The notes under the pieces are model-generated. The model saw only the letters and a list, made by a program, of their open reading frames with translations. It was not told where the DNA came from and made no database searches. The translations under genes were made by a program, and so were the position numbers. From contig NZ_SSBL01000010.1 in assembly GCF_004795105.1 (NCBI RefSeq), forward strand, positions 124,001-188,000: DNA of 64,000 nucleotides, given 5' to 3'. Each line of letters starts with the position of its first letter. Position 1 is the first letter of the stretch. Source of the stretch: Streptomyces sp. A0642 (GTDB lineage: Bacteria > Actinomycetota > Actinomycetes > Streptomycetales > Streptomycetaceae). Positions 17,479 through 26,463 of this stretch are shown one piece after another.

Positions 17479-18189
17479 TCAGAAGTCGAAGCCGAGCTGG
17501 CCCCCGCTTTCCAGTGCGGCCGCCTCGGCGGAGAAGCGGACCTTCTTCAGGTGCTGCCACCTGGGCAGCGCGTCGAGGTAGGACCACGAGAGGCGGTGGT
17601 GGGCCGTGGGGCCCCGCTCCTCCAGCGCGGCCCTGTGCACGGGGGACGGGTAGCCGGCGTTGGCGCCGAAGGCGAAGTCCGCGTACTCGCCGGATTCCGC
17701 GCCGAGCGCGGCCATCGCGGCGTCCCTGCGGACCTTCGCGATCACCGAAGCCGCGGCGACCGCGACGCAGGACTGATCGCCCTTGATGACCGTACGCACC
17801 TGCCAGGGCAGACCCAGGTAGTCGTGTTTGCCGTCCAGGATCACCGCGTCCGGTCGCACCGGCAGCGCCTCCAAGGCCCGCACCGCGGCGAGCCGGAGCG
17901 CCGCCGTCATCCCGAGCTCGTCGATCTCCTGCGGGGTGGCGTCGCCGAGGGCGTACGCGGTGACCCAGCTCTCCAGCAGCGGCGCGAGTTCCGCGCGGCG
18001 CTTGGGGCTGATCAGCTTGGAGTCGGTGAGTCCGGCGGGAGGCTTACGGAGGCCGGTGACCGCGGCACACACGGTGACCGGTCCCGCCCACGCTCCGCGT
18101 CCGACCTCGTCGACACCGGCGACGGTCTTGGCACCGGTGGTGGCGCGCAGTGAGCGCTCGACGGTGTGCGTGGGTGGTTCGTACGGCAT
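17479..18189 (-). CDS. rnhB: ribonuclease HII
   Basis: 236 residues. RNase HII cleaves RNA of RNA-DNA hybrids and starts removal of single ribonucleotides in DNA. The signature AGVDEVGRGAWAGPV gives the first catalytic Asp-Glu pair; DAVILDGKHDYLG carries the next Asp, and SVIAKVRRDAAM with the following YPSPVH region completes the active site. Length is in the normal range of about 200-250. Start ATG at 18189 where homology begins (MPYEPPTHTVERSL). The upstream 240 bp contain a 33-bp tandem repeat. Confidence 0.95.
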   Translation of the reverse strand: MPYEPPTHTVERSLRATTGAKTVAGVDEVGRGAWAGPVTVCAAVTGLRKPPAGLTDSKLISPKRRAELAPLLESWVTAYALGDATPQEIDELGMTAALRLAAVRALEALPVRPDAVILDGKHDYLGLPWQVRTVIKGDQSCVAVAAASVIAKVRRDAAMAALGAESGEYADFAFGANAGYPSPVHRAALEERGPTAHHRLSWSYLDALPRWQHLKKVRFSAEAAALESGGQLGFDF

Positions 18190-18284
18190 GGCGCCAGCCA
18201 GCGTACGCCGATGACGGCGCGGGGAACACCCCGGGGCACACCTGAGCGCTCGCCCCCCGACGCCGAGCCGCTGGACGGCGGGGG

Positions 18285-18350
18285 GAACACGACCGGAAGG
18301 GCAACGGACGGCGCGCGGAACTCGACCGGAAGGGCAACGAACGGCGAGCG
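18285..18350. repeat. 33-bp tandem repeat, two copies
   Basis: Units start at 18285 (GAACACGACCGGAAGGGCAA) and 18318 (GAACTCGACCGGAAGGGCAA), with four differences between copies. They lie in the gap between rnhB and the TetR gene; further GGAAGGGC fragments continue to about 18390. No gene is visible in this 240-bp gap. Confidence 0.6.
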
Positions 18351-18430
18351 GAAAGGCACCTCGAAGGGCTCCGGAAGGGCGGCCGGAAGGCCCCGGCCGA
18401 CTTTGCGGAGCGGGGCTCGGCGCCCCTGCG

Positions 18431-19057
18431 TCAGCGCGGCCCCGCACGGAAGAACGGCACCGCGACGTGATCGATCAGGTCGGCGATGTCCCCGTCGGTC
18501 CATTCACTGCCGCACACCTTGCTGCGATACATCATCATCGCCGGGATGACATCGAAGGCGATCCCGCACAGCGCGTCGGAGCGCACCTCACCCCGTTCGA
18601 TCCCCCTGCTCACCACCTCTTTGATGAGCGCGGTCGTCGGCCCGATCACGCCGCTGAGGATCACCGACTGGAACCGCTCGGCCGTATCCGAGTCGCATTC
18701 GTGAAGGACAGCGCGCAGCGCGGACCCCGACTGGGAGAGCATGGCGTCGCGGAGCCGGCAGCACAGCTGGTAGAGGTCCTCGCGAATGTTCCCGTGATCC
18801 GGTGCGGCACCGATGGCCGGCAGGGCGCTGCGCAGCGCGTCCGCGACGAGGTCCTCCTTGGAGGGCCACCGCCGGTAGATCGCGGCCTTGCCGGTCTGGG
18901 CGCCGGCCGCGACCCCCTCCATCGTCAGTCCGCTCCAGCCGACCGTACTCAGCCCTTCCAGTGCGGCGTCGAGGATCGCGCGTTCCAGTACGGGTCCGCG
19001 GCGCCGCAGAGACACCACCGGCTGCCGGGCGGCGGCTGCCGATCGCGAAGTAACCAT
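18431..19057 (-). CDS. TetR-family repressor, probable regulator of the divergent MFS gene
   Basis: 208 residues. N-terminal helix-turn-helix: AILDAALEGLSTVGWSGLTM, EGVAAGAQTGKAAIYRRWPSKEDL is the classic TetR recognition segment. The C-terminal ligand domain (residues about 85-205) matches TetR_C_11-type proteins that control drug exporters. ATG at 19057 has GGAGAG eight bases upstream. It is divergent from the MFS gene at 19311, and the 250-bp gap holds two perfect palindromes that fit TetR operators, so it should repress the exporter and itself until a ligand binds. Confidence 0.9.
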   Translation of the reverse strand: MVTSRSAAAARQPVVSLRRRGPVLERAILDAALEGLSTVGWSGLTMEGVAAGAQTGKAAIYRRWPSKEDLVADALRSALPAIGAAPDHGNIREDLYQLCCRLRDAMLSQSGSALRAVLHECDSDTAERFQSVILSGVIGPTTALIKEVVSRGIERGEVRSDALCGIAFDVIPAMMMYRSKVCGSEWTDGDIADLIDHVAVPFFRAGPR

Positions 19058-19219
19058 GAGCTTCTCTCCATCGGAACAGGTCAGCACGCCCGCACCGGCC
19101 GTCCGGCGCTCGGAACCGGGCGATCAGGGGCAGGGCGGGCGTCTCAACGGGTCGGCGCGGGACTGAGCAGGTCACGGCCGGGACGGTGGATCCGGGTTCG
19201 GCACGGCAACGAAGGATCC

Positions 19220-19239
19220 AGTGAACGCTTGCGTTCACT
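19220..19239. promoter_or_regulatory. TetR operator 1
   Basis: Perfect inverted repeat AGTGAACGCTTGCGTTCACT (nine-base arms, two-base centre) in the gap between the TetR and MFS genes. Same arms as operator 2, 48 bases away centre to centre. Confidence 0.8.
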
Positions 19240-19267
19240 GAAGGGGACTCACTAACGTTGACGCGAC

Positions 19268-19287
19268 AGTGAACGGATCCGTTCACT
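19268..19287. promoter_or_regulatory. TetR operator 2
   Basis: Perfect 20-bp palindrome AGTGAACGGATCCGTTCACT, 24 bases before the MFS start codon. It shares AGTGAACG/CGTTCACT with operator 1, so one protein should bind both. Confidence 0.85.
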
Positions 19288-19310
19288 AACTCACTTGTGG
19301 GGGACCCATA

Positions 19311-20864
19311 GTGACAACCTCTCAGTTGCAGAAACCAAGCGCGCCGGGTGCGGCGCGACGACAAGGGCGCCCGGGGATCGCCCTGGCCGTCATCGCAGCC
19401 TGTCAGTTGATGGTTGTGCTCGACTCGACGATCGTCAACATCGCCCTCCCGCACATCCAGGATGCACTCGCGTTCTCGACGACCGATCTCTCCTGGGTCC
19501 TCAGCGCCTACACGCTCACCTTCGGGGGCCTGCTGCTGCTCGGCGGGCGGGCCGGGGACATCCTGGGCCGCCGCCGCGTCTTCATGACGGGCATCCTGGT
19601 CTTCACGCTGGCCTCGCTGCTGGGCGGTTTCGCCCAGGAACCCTGGCAGTTGCTCGCGGCCCGCGCGCTCCAGGGCATCGGCGGCGCCATCGCCTCACCG
19701 ACCTCGCTGGCCCTGATCACCACCACCTTCCCCGAAGGCCCCGAGCGCAACCGCGCGTTCGGTGTGTTCGCTGCGGTGTCCGCCGGTGGCGGGGCCATCG
19801 GCCTGCTGGCGGGCGGGCTGCTCACCGAATGGCTCGACTGGCGCTGGGTCTTCTTCGTCAACGTACCGATCGGCGTGCTGATCGCCGTCCTGGCGCCGAT
19901 GTACATCAACGAGTCCGAGAAGCACCCGGGCCGCTTCGACATCTCGGGGGCCCTGACCTCGACCCTCGGCATGGCCTCGCTCGTGTACGGGTTCATCCGG
20001 GCGTCCGAGGAAGGGTGGCGGGACTCCGTCACCCTGGGTTCGTTCGGCGCCGCGGTGATCCTGCTCGCCTCGTTCGTCCTCATCGAGATGCGGGCCAAGG
20101 AACCGATCACTCCGCTGCGCATGTTCGCCGACCGCAACCGTTCCGGCACGTACGTGATCATGCTCAGCCTGGCCGCGGCCATGTTCGGCATGTTCTTCTT
20201 CATCGTCCTGTTCGTGCAGAACGTCCTCGCGTACAGCCCCATCGAGTCGGGACTGGCGTTCCTGCCCGTGACGGTCGCGATCATCGTGGGAGCGGGTCTG
20301 TCCCAACGGTTCCTTCCGGTGCTCGGGCCCAAGCCGTTCATGGTCACGGGTTCGGCTCTCACCGGCCTGGGCCTGGGCTGGCTCACGTTCATCTCCCCCG
20401 ACAGCTCCTACCTGTCCGGAGTCCTGGGGCCGATGCTCGTGTTCGGCTTCGGCATGGGGCTGAACTTCGTGACCCTCACGCTGACGGCGGTCTCCGGAGT
20501 CGCCCAGCACGAGGCCGGGGCCGCCTCCAGCCTGCTCAACGCCAGCCAGCAGGTCGGCGGTTCGCTGGGACTCTCCATCCTGGTCACCGTCTTCGGTACG
20601 GCGAGCCGCAACGAGGCGGAGAAGCAGGTTCCGCAGTTCCTGGCGCACGCCTCACCCGAGCAGAAGGCGGAATTCGCCAAGACGCACGAGCTGCCCGGCA
20701 GCTGGGGCCACGCGGTGCTCTCGCAGGGCATCTCGACCGCCTTCCTCGCCGCGGTGGCCATGGCCGGCCTCGCCCTGCTGACGGCGTTGCTGGTGATCCG
20801 GGTGCGCAAGAGCGATCTGGAGGCGCTGAGCGGAAGGGCGGCGGCGGGAGGACCGGTCGCGTAG
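19311..20864 (+). CDS. MFS drug exporter, DHA2 (EmrB/QacA) family
   Basis: 517 residues with about 14 hydrophobic segments. Family motifs: motif C-like LDSTIVNIALPHI in TM1, motif A GGRAGDILGRRRVF between TM2 and TM3, and WRWVFFVNVPIG in the TM5-6 region, all typical of DHA2 proton-drug antiporters. The GTG at 19311 sits behind GGGGGACCC. The divergent TetR gene and two operators upstream make it an inducible efflux pump. Substrates in this family are lipophilic cations and antibiotics; which one cannot be told. A hairpin terminator follows at 20916. Confidence 0.92.
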   Translation: MTTSQLQKPSAPGAARRQGRPGIALAVIAACQLMVVLDSTIVNIALPHIQDALAFSTTDLSWVLSAYTLTFGGLLLLGGRAGDILGRRRVFMTGILVFTLASLLGGFAQEPWQLLAARALQGIGGAIASPTSLALITTTFPEGPERNRAFGVFAAVSAGGGAIGLLAGGLLTEWLDWRWVFFVNVPIGVLIAVLAPMYINESEKHPGRFDISGALTSTLGMASLVYGFIRASEEGWRDSVTLGSFGAAVILLASFVLIEMRAKEPITPLRMFADRNRSGTYVIMLSLAAAMFGMFFFIVLFVQNVLAYSPIESGLAFLPVTVAIIVGAGLSQRFLPVLGPKPFMVTGSALTGLGLGWLTFISPDSSYLSGVLGPMLVFGFGMGLNFVTLTLTAVSGVAQHEAGAASSLLNASQQVGGSLGLSILVTVFGTASRNEAEKQVPQFLAHASPEQKAEFAKTHELPGSWGHAVLSQGISTAFLAAVAMAGLALLTALLVIRVRKSDLEALSGRAAAGGPVA

Positions 20865-20915
20865 CGTGCGGCCGCCGGCAGCGGGGGCTGCCGGGTGGAA
20901 GCCGTACGGACGACC

Positions 20916-20949
20916 GAAGCGGGCCGGCCCCGAGGGGACGGCCCGCTTC
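20916..20949. terminator. terminator of the MFS gene
   Basis: GAAGCGGGCCG (20916-20926) and CGGCCCGCTTC (20939-20949) form an 11-bp perfect stem with a 12-base loop, 52 bases after the MFS stop codon. Confidence 0.7.
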
Positions 20950-20955
20950 CGGGGT

Positions 20956-21031
20956 GACGCTCACGACCGCGATCAGGACCGGTCGTCCGCGATGACGCTC
21001 GCTACCGCGATCCGTACCGGTCGTCCGCGAT
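20956..21031. repeat. 38-bp tandem repeat, two copies
   Basis: Units begin GACGCTC at 20956 and 20994 and both end ACCGGTCGTCCGCGAT. They lie just beyond the end of the DUF4173 gene, whose own 3' end carries short GTACGGGTC repeats (protein end YDPYDPY). Confidence 0.6.
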
Positions 21032-21045
21032 ACGCCCTCCAGCGA

Positions 21046-22968
21046 TCAGTACGGGTCGTACGGGTCGTACGGCTCGTCCGGGTCGCCGCGTTCGCCGCCG
21101 TCCTCCCCCGACCCGAGACCGGGGCAGTCGCGCGCGCGGTAGCCGGGGTCCCAGTCGCCGAGGATGTCCCGCGCCCTCGCCTCTCCCCAACTCGTCGCGT
21201 ACCAGGGCTCGTCCGAGTTCCGCAGTTCCCGCTGGATCTCCTCCAGGGCACACGAGCGCAGGGGCTCGGGGAGGGTGTCGAGCGCCGGTACGGCGTCGGC
21301 CGAGAGGCCGCGGAGGTACTCGATGTCGATCGAGTGGTGGCGGCTGTAGCGCTCGACGTTCTGTTCGGCGATCATGCCGTCGGGCGAGACGAGTCCGAAC
21401 GCCAGGACGCCCACCGCCGCGCTCGCCGCGACGGCGCGCGGCAGCAGCTTCGCGCCGAAGACCCCCGCCGCCATGATCAGTACGAGGACCCCGCCGAGCC
21501 ACAGTTCGACCGCCGCGACCGAGATCCGCAGCCTGGTCAGGCCGTACGCGTCGACGTACAAGTCCATGCGCCGCAGCGCGGAGGCGACGACGACGAGAGT
21601 CAGCAGGCACAGGGTGCCGAGCACGCCGCGTACGAGCGTGCGGTCGCGGGGTCCTCCGCGCGGCGCCCAGCGCAGCGCGAGTGCGATGACCAGGAGCGTA
21701 AGCAGCGTGGCCCAGAGTAGTTGCCAGAAGCCCTGGCGGGCGTACTCGGAGTAGCTGAGATCGGTCTCGGCCATCACCTTGTCGTACCCGCCGAGCAGCA
21801 CCGTGAGCTGAATGGCGAGGAACGCGGCGAACAGCAGGTTCATGACGACCAGGGGCAGGGCCCACTCCAGGCGCCCGCGCGCCTTGCCCGGCCGTACCGT
21901 CAGACCGTCCCAGCGGACGGGCGCCGCCGCCGTGTACGCGGCGGCGAGCGCGCCGACGACGCCGAGCACGCCGAGGAAGAACCGCCACGGGCTGTCGCCG
22001 ACCGACACATCGGGCAGCAGGCTGCCGAGCACGTCGGCGAACGCGGCGTCGGCGCTCGCGAAGAGCGTCCCGAACACGATGAGCAGGACGACCGCCACGA
22101 GCACGGAGCGGGAGACCACGCCCCAGCGCCCCCGGGAGCCGGCCATGCGCTCGCGTACCCCTCGCGCACCCCAGCCCAGTGATTCCGCGACGGATGTGAG
22201 CAGGCCCAGCGAACCGAGGAAGATCCCGAGCCAGCTGCGGCTGCCGTGCAGCGCGAGGGAGCCGAGAGCGAAGGCGGACACGATGGCCAGGAGGCTCGGC
22301 CAGCCGGCGTCGCGGAGCGCCGGGACGACGAGCAGGGCCGGCCCGCCGACGGCCCAGACAGCGGTCCACGGGCGCAGCCGACGGCCCGCGCCACGGGCGG
22401 CGAAGCAGGCGGCGAGAGCTGCCGGAACCGCCACCATGAGCAGATTCAGGCCAATACCCTCGCCGAGCAGCAGAGCACTGAGCACTCCGGTCGCCAGTAC
22501 GGCCCAGAGGGTGGCGCCCGAGACGGCTCCCGGCTTGGCCGGGCGGAGCCGCGAGAGTTCCGACGGCGTCTGCCGGGGCTGTCCCCACGGGTTGGCCTGC
22601 GGCGGGCGCGCCCGCTGCGCGTAGGCGGGGATGCGCGGAGGCTGCGGTCCGGTGGTGTCCTGGGGCTGGGGTCCGCCGTGCCTCTGCTGCGGGACCGTAG
22701 GCGTCCCGGGCTCCGGCGCCCCGGCTGCCCGGGACCCGGCAGGATCCGGCTCCGCCCGGGACGTTCCCGAGGGCTCCGAAGCACCCGACGCACCCGACGC
22801 AGGCTCTTTGGGCTCCGGCGCCTCGGGCGCCACCCGTGTCCCCGGGGTCACCGGCACCCCCGGCGCAGGCGCCGGACGGGAGGATGGAGATTCCGGTGAT
22901 TCCGGTGGTCCGGCTGATTCCGGTCCCGGTGATCCCGGTTCCGGCGGCGTGTGATCGTGATCTGGCAC
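21046..22968 (-). CDS. DUF4173 (DUF4153-like) polytopic membrane protein
   Basis: 640 residues. The first about 150 are Pro/Glu/Ser/Gly-rich and cytoplasmic; from about 165 to 530 there are roughly 10-12 hydrophobic segments; the last about 110 residues are soluble. Segments such as GTLFASADAAFADVLGSLLP and LLWATLLTLLVIALALRWAP are characteristic of the DUF4173 family, of unknown function. The GTG at 22968 has GGGGAGGGG upstream and starts VPDHDHTPPEPGS. It ends in an acidic tail (GDPDEPYDPYDPY) coded by a 9-bp repeat. Likely a single-gene unit, tail to tail with the MFS gene. Confidence 0.8.
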   Translation of the reverse strand: MPDHDHTPPEPGSPGPESAGPPESPESPSSRPAPAPGVPVTPGTRVAPEAPEPKEPASGASGASEPSGTSRAEPDPAGSRAAGAPEPGTPTVPQQRHGGPQPQDTTGPQPPRIPAYAQRARPPQANPWGQPRQTPSELSRLRPAKPGAVSGATLWAVLATGVLSALLLGEGIGLNLLMVAVPAALAACFAARGAGRRLRPWTAVWAVGGPALLVVPALRDAGWPSLLAIVSAFALGSLALHGSRSWLGIFLGSLGLLTSVAESLGWGARGVRERMAGSRGRWGVVSRSVLVAVVLLIVFGTLFASADAAFADVLGSLLPDVSVGDSPWRFFLGVLGVVGALAAAYTAAAPVRWDGLTVRPGKARGRLEWALPLVVMNLLFAAFLAIQLTVLLGGYDKVMAETDLSYSEYARQGFWQLLWATLLTLLVIALALRWAPRGGPRDRTLVRGVLGTLCLLTLVVVASALRRMDLYVDAYGLTRLRISVAAVELWLGGVLVLIMAAGVFGAKLLPRAVAASAAVGVLAFGLVSPDGMIAEQNVERYSRHHSIDIEYLRGLSADAVPALDTLPEPLRSCALEEIQRELRNSDEPWYATSWGEARARDILGDWDPGYRARDCPGLGSGEDGGERGDPDEPYDPYDPY

Positions 22969-23166
22969 GAGACCCCTCCCCACCGAGGTCCGCTCACGCG
23001 AGCCCTGGGCAGCGCAGCCCCCCGGCGTCTCATTCGGTGCACGCCCGTCGTGATCATCACCCGGGCGGCGTGGCCGAAAGAGTAACCCCCCGTGACGGCC
23101 GTCGGCCGTACGGGGCAACGCTGTGGCAGTTCCGTGACAGTCGGGCGCCCGGGAGCGCCCCGCGTC

Positions 23167-24063
23167 CTACCCCGTCATCCAGTCGGGCAGCTCTTCCGTC
23201 TGTTCCGTCCACCGAGCGGGCGGCGCGCCCGCCGCGCCCGCCGCGACGACCCCGCCGACGATCGCGCACGTCGTGTCGACGTCGCCACCGGCCTGCGCGG
23301 TCACCCAGAAGGCCTGCTCGAAATCGCCCAGACCGCGTGCCGCGGACCAGAGGGCGAAGGGGACCGTGTCGTGCGCGCTCGTACGCCGGCCGTTGCCGAG
23401 GACGGCGGCGACCGTGCCCGCGTCGTTGTAGTCCAGCATGTCGCGCGCCCTGCGAAGTCCCGCGCCGACCGCGCTGCGGGGTACGAGCGCGATCACGCCG
23501 TCCAGGAGGTCCCCCGGCGTGGGCGGTCCGGCGGGTGAGGCCGCGAGCGAGGCGGCCGCCGCGACGGCCATCGCGCCGACGACGGCTTCCCGGTGCTGGT
23601 GGGTGGTGTACGAGGAGATCTCGGCCTGGTGCGTGGCCTGCTCGGGGTCGTCCGCGTACCAGGCGCCGAGCGGGGCGATGCGCATCGCCGAGCCGTTGCC
23701 CCACGAGCCCTGCCCCTGGAAGAGCGCCGAGGAGAGTTCGCGCCAGTCGCCGCCCTCCCGGACCAGCCTGAGCAGGCGGTTCACGGCGGGGCCGTATCCC
23801 CGGTCGAAGTCGTGGTGCTCGGCGAAGGAGCGGGCGAGGGCGTCCTGGTCGATACGGCCGTGCTGCGCCAGCACGGCCACCACCGAGGCGGCCATCTCGG
23901 TGTCGTCGGTCCACTGCCAGGGCCCCGGGGGCAGGGCCCGGTCCTTCAGGAGCGGATAGTTGACGGGCACGAAGAACTGGGAGCCCAGGGCGTCTCCTAC
24001 GGAGAGGCCGCGCAGGCTGGCGAGGGCGCGTTCGAAGCGCGGGTCGGAAGCGGAATCGGTCAT
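23167..24063 (-). CDS. ADP-ribosylglycohydrolase family protein (DraG/ARH-like)
   Basis: 298 residues. The family removes ADP-ribose from proteins or small molecules using two Mg ions. Metal-binding motifs are present: QWTDDTEMA near residues 50-58 and GGDVDTTCAIVGG near 265, with GSWGNGSAMRIAPLG in the middle; GLSVGDALGSQF near the N-terminus is also diagnostic. ATG at 24063 is preceded by GTGGAAG. The next gene upstream (a phosphatase) ends ten bases away, so both are probably co-transcribed. The target of de-ADP-ribosylation is unknown. Confidence 0.9.
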   Translation of the reverse strand: MTDSASDPRFERALASLRGLSVGDALGSQFFVPVNYPLLKDRALPPGPWQWTDDTEMAASVVAVLAQHGRIDQDALARSFAEHHDFDRGYGPAVNRLLRLVREGGDWRELSSALFQGQGSWGNGSAMRIAPLGAWYADDPEQATHQAEISSYTTHQHREAVVGAMAVAAAASLAASPAGPPTPGDLLDGVIALVPRSAVGAGLRRARDMLDYNDAGTVAAVLGNGRRTSAHDTVPFALWSAARGLGDFEQAFWVTAQAGGDVDTTCAIVGGVVAAGAAGAPPARWTEQTEELPDWMTG

Positions 24064-24073
24064 CACTTCCACT

Positions 24074-24733
24074 CTATCCGGTGATGCCGTACGGCTCAGG
24101 GGTGCGCCAGCGCTCGAACGGCCTGTCCAGCGTGTAGCGGCCGTCCTCGCCGAGCACCAGTGTCCGGGATTCCCCGTTGCGCGGGTTGGAGAGCGATTCG
24201 AATTCGGCTACGGACCAGTGGAACCAGCGCATGCAGAAGAGCCGCATGGTCAGTCCGTGCGTGACGAGCAGTACGTTGGGCGGGTGGTCGGGGTCCTCGA
24301 AGCTCCGGTGCAGGCTCTCCAGGAACGCGCCCACCCGATCGTAGACGTCCGCGCCGGACTCGCCCTGCGCGAAGCGGTAGAAGAAGTGCCCGTAGGCGTC
24401 CCGGTAGGCCTTCTGGAGGCGCACGTCGTCCCGGTCCTGCCAGTTCCCCCAGTCCTGCTCGCGCAGCCGGGGCTCCTCGCGCACCCGGACGCGTTCGAGG
24501 TCCAGCCCGAGGGACCGGAACGTCTCGTGCGTCCGGCGGTACGGCGAGACGTACACGCTGACCCGCTCCTCACCGAAGAGCTCCCGCAGCCTCACCCCTG
24601 TCTCGCGGGCCTGCCGCAGCCCGTTCGGGGTGAGCCTCAGTGCGTGGTCGGGCTCGCGCTCGTACACGGTGTCGTCGGCGTTTCCCTCGGACTCACCGTG
24701 TCGGACGAGGACAATGCGTTGCGGTCGTGCCAT
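24074..24733 (-). CDS. histidine phosphatase superfamily protein
   Basis: 219 residues. The RHG motif VLVRHGESEGNAD carries the phosphorylated His near residue 12; the second catalytic His is in LLVTHGLTMR, with Arg in SPYRRTHETF and Glu in the LREQDWGNW region. Length and motifs fit the phosphoglycerate-mutase-like branch. It lies ten bases upstream of the ADP-ribosylglycohydrolase, suggesting a two-gene operon; substrate unknown. Confidence 0.88.
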   Translation of the reverse strand: MARPQRIVLVRHGESEGNADDTVYEREPDHALRLTPNGLRQARETGVRLRELFGEERVSVYVSPYRRTHETFRSLGLDLERVRVREEPRLREQDWGNWQDRDDVRLQKAYRDAYGHFFYRFAQGESGADVYDRVGAFLESLHRSFEDPDHPPNVLLVTHGLTMRLFCMRWFHWSVAEFESLSNPRNGESRTLVLGEDGRYTLDRPFERWRTPEPYGITG

Positions 24734-24823
24734 GTACCGACCCTAGAACGAGTCACGGGCGTTCGAGCACTTGTCCGGAACTCGACGGTCCATGTCGCCG
24801 CCGTCCGCGGCCGAGGCGGCCGG

Positions 24824-25429
24824 TCACACCGTCCAGGCCCGTTCGAGCTGGACGACGTCTCCGGCGAGCGAGGCCACGTCGTCCTCCGTCTGCGCCCGCT
24901 GGGAGAGCCGGTCGACGCTCGCCGGCCGGTACTTGCCGCGCTCGGCGCTCGACTGCCACATGGACAGGACCAGGAACTCGTGCCCCGGCGCCTCCCCGCA
25001 CACGCCGCGCAGCATGCCGGGTGATCCGGCCATCGCGGGATTCCAGACCCGCTGCTGCATCAGCGCGAAGTGCTCCACACGGTCCTCGTGGACCCTGCTG
25101 TGCGCCACCCTGACCACATCGGCGTCCGTGAAATGGGGTTCGAAGCCGGTCTTCACATCGAAGCGGTACTCGAACAGCTTGACCTGGATGTCGTGGCACG
25201 TGCCGGCCTGAGCGGCGGCCAGGGCGTCGTGCCCGCGCGCCATGAACGAGTCGTAGAAGACCCGGTTCTCCCAGAACGCGAAGACGTGGGCCACGTCAGG
25301 GCGGCTGCGGCTCCAGCCGCCGCCCTGCCCCCTGAACCCCGGCTCACCCAGCAGCCCCGCCCACTTCCGCTGCCCCTGCTCGAAACCGCGACGGTCCCCC
25401 ACATTGCAGCGAATCCACTTGACCAGCAC
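24824..25429 (-). CDS. YdbC-like DUF4937-domain protein
   Basis: 201 residues. The N-terminus MLVKWIRCNVGDRRGFEQGQ and the repeated ferredoxin-like pattern (HVFAFWENRVFYDSFMARGH, FLVLSMWQSSAERGKY) match the YdbC/DUF4937 family of small dimeric alpha-beta-barrel proteins related to heme-degrading monooxygenases. No haem ligand can be named with confidence. Start GTG at 25429. The role is not established; it is conserved beside the phosphatase and glycohydrolase genes. Confidence 0.75.
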   Translation of the reverse strand: MLVKWIRCNVGDRRGFEQGQRKWAGLLGEPGFRGQGGGWSRSRPDVAHVFAFWENRVFYDSFMARGHDALAAAQAGTCHDIQVKLFEYRFDVKTGFEPHFTDADVVRVAHSRVHEDRVEHFALMQQRVWNPAMAGSPGMLRGVCGEAPGHEFLVLSMWQSSAERGKYRPASVDRLSQRAQTEDDVASLAGDVVQLERAWTV

Positions 25430-25519
25430 AGCGCCATCGTACGGGTGACGGACGTGGCGTGGGTCACGCTCCGACGGAGTGAATCAGAACCGGTCACGGG
25501 TGATCCCACAGTGATCACC

Positions 25520-25650
25520 ATGTCCTCGTTGCACACCAACCCGCTGTTCGACCGCCTCGATTCGGCGCAACGGATCCTCGTCGCCGGCGCGGGAGGAGGC
25601 TTCGACGTCTACGCGGGGCTTCCTCTCGCGCTCTCCCTGATCCACCGGAA
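25520..25650 (+). pseudogene. DUF1152 gene remnant (5' end only)
   Basis: From the ATG at 25520 the translation MSSLHTNPLFDRLDSAQRIL, VAGAGGGFDVYAGLPLALSL is the conserved beginning of DUF1152 proteins, with the Gly-rich GAGGGFDVY loop. After about 42 residues the similarity ends; full-length members have about 300 residues. The remaining frame runs open into the TerD gene but is unrelated sequence. It is the stub left by a deletion between the YdbC-like and TerD genes. Confidence 0.55.
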
Positions 25651-25834
25651 CAAACCGCGTTCCGGGACGAGGTCCGGCAGCGCGCGCCGCGGCGCATCCC
25701 GCACTGAGCCACCTGCCCGGCGGGATGGCCCGATTCCGCCGCTCTCCCCCAAGACGGTGGGTGCCAGGGGCCGTTACGGACACGATCGGGTGATAGAACC
25801 GGACCGACGGCCCCGCGCGAAGGAGCGAAGTCCG

Positions 25835-26371
25835 ATGAGCACTCCCAACAAGGACCTCGAGAAGGTGGAGGTCAGGGTCAAGTGGGACCCCAGTCCCCAC
25901 GGCGAGCCCGCCAACGACCTCGACATCATCGCGGCGACCTATCCGGCCGAGGAGCCGTACGGGAGCCCCGCGTACCTCGTGCACTTCGACAGCCGTGCGC
26001 CCGACGGCACCATCACGCTCAACCGCGACAGCAGGACCGGCCAGGGCCTGGGGTACGACGAGGTCATGACGCTGGAGCTGGACCGGCTCTCGGAGGCGTA
26101 CTCCCGGGTCGTGGTCGGGGTCGCCATCCAGCAGGGCGACGGGCACAAGACGTTCGGGGCGATAGCGAACACCGGGGTGCAGATCCGGGAGGGCTACACC
26201 AGCCTCTCCGAGGACGATTTCTCCGGGGTCGGGACCTCGACGGCGGCCGTCGTCGCCGAGTTCGTACGGGACTCCTCGGGGATCTGGCGGTTCCACGACG
26301 CGGTGCGGGGATTCGACGGGGACGCCGACTCGTTCGCCGCGGCGATGGGAAGTCGTCCTTCCGGACGCTGA
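25835..26371 (+). CDS. TerD-family (calcium-binding stress) protein
   Basis: 178 residues forming one TerD domain: VRVKWDPSPHGEPANDLDII, HFDSRAPDGTITLNRDSRTG with the acidic calcium-binding positions, and FAAAMGSRPSGR at the end. The ATG at 25835 has AAGGAG nine bases upstream. TerD proteins are linked with tellurite and other stress resistance; this one is a stand-alone copy without the rest of a ter operon. A strong hairpin follows directly, and beyond it begins the island that separates this gene from nrdJ. Confidence 0.85.
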   Translation: MSTPNKDLEKVEVRVKWDPSPHGEPANDLDIIAATYPAEEPYGSPAYLVHFDSRAPDGTITLNRDSRTGQGLGYDEVMTLELDRLSEAYSRVVVGVAIQQGDGHKTFGAIANTGVQIREGYTSLSEDDFSGVGTSTAAVVAEFVRDSSGIWRFHDAVRGFDGDADSFAAAMGSRPSGR

Positions 26372-26378
26372 GGCAGCG

Positions 26379-26427
26379 AAAGGGGGCGGGCGGGAACTCC
26401 GTGACCGGAGTCCCGCCCGCCCCCTTC
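26379..26427. terminator. strong terminator after the TerD gene
   Basis: A 22-base arm starting AAGGGGGCGGGCGGGA pairs with its complement ending in CCGCCCGCCCCCTT with one mismatch and a 4-base loop, eight bases after the stop codon. It marks the last core-genome element before the island. Confidence 0.85.
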
Positions 26428-26463
26428 GGCTGAGCGGCAGCCCCTTCCGGGGCCGTGCGTGCG

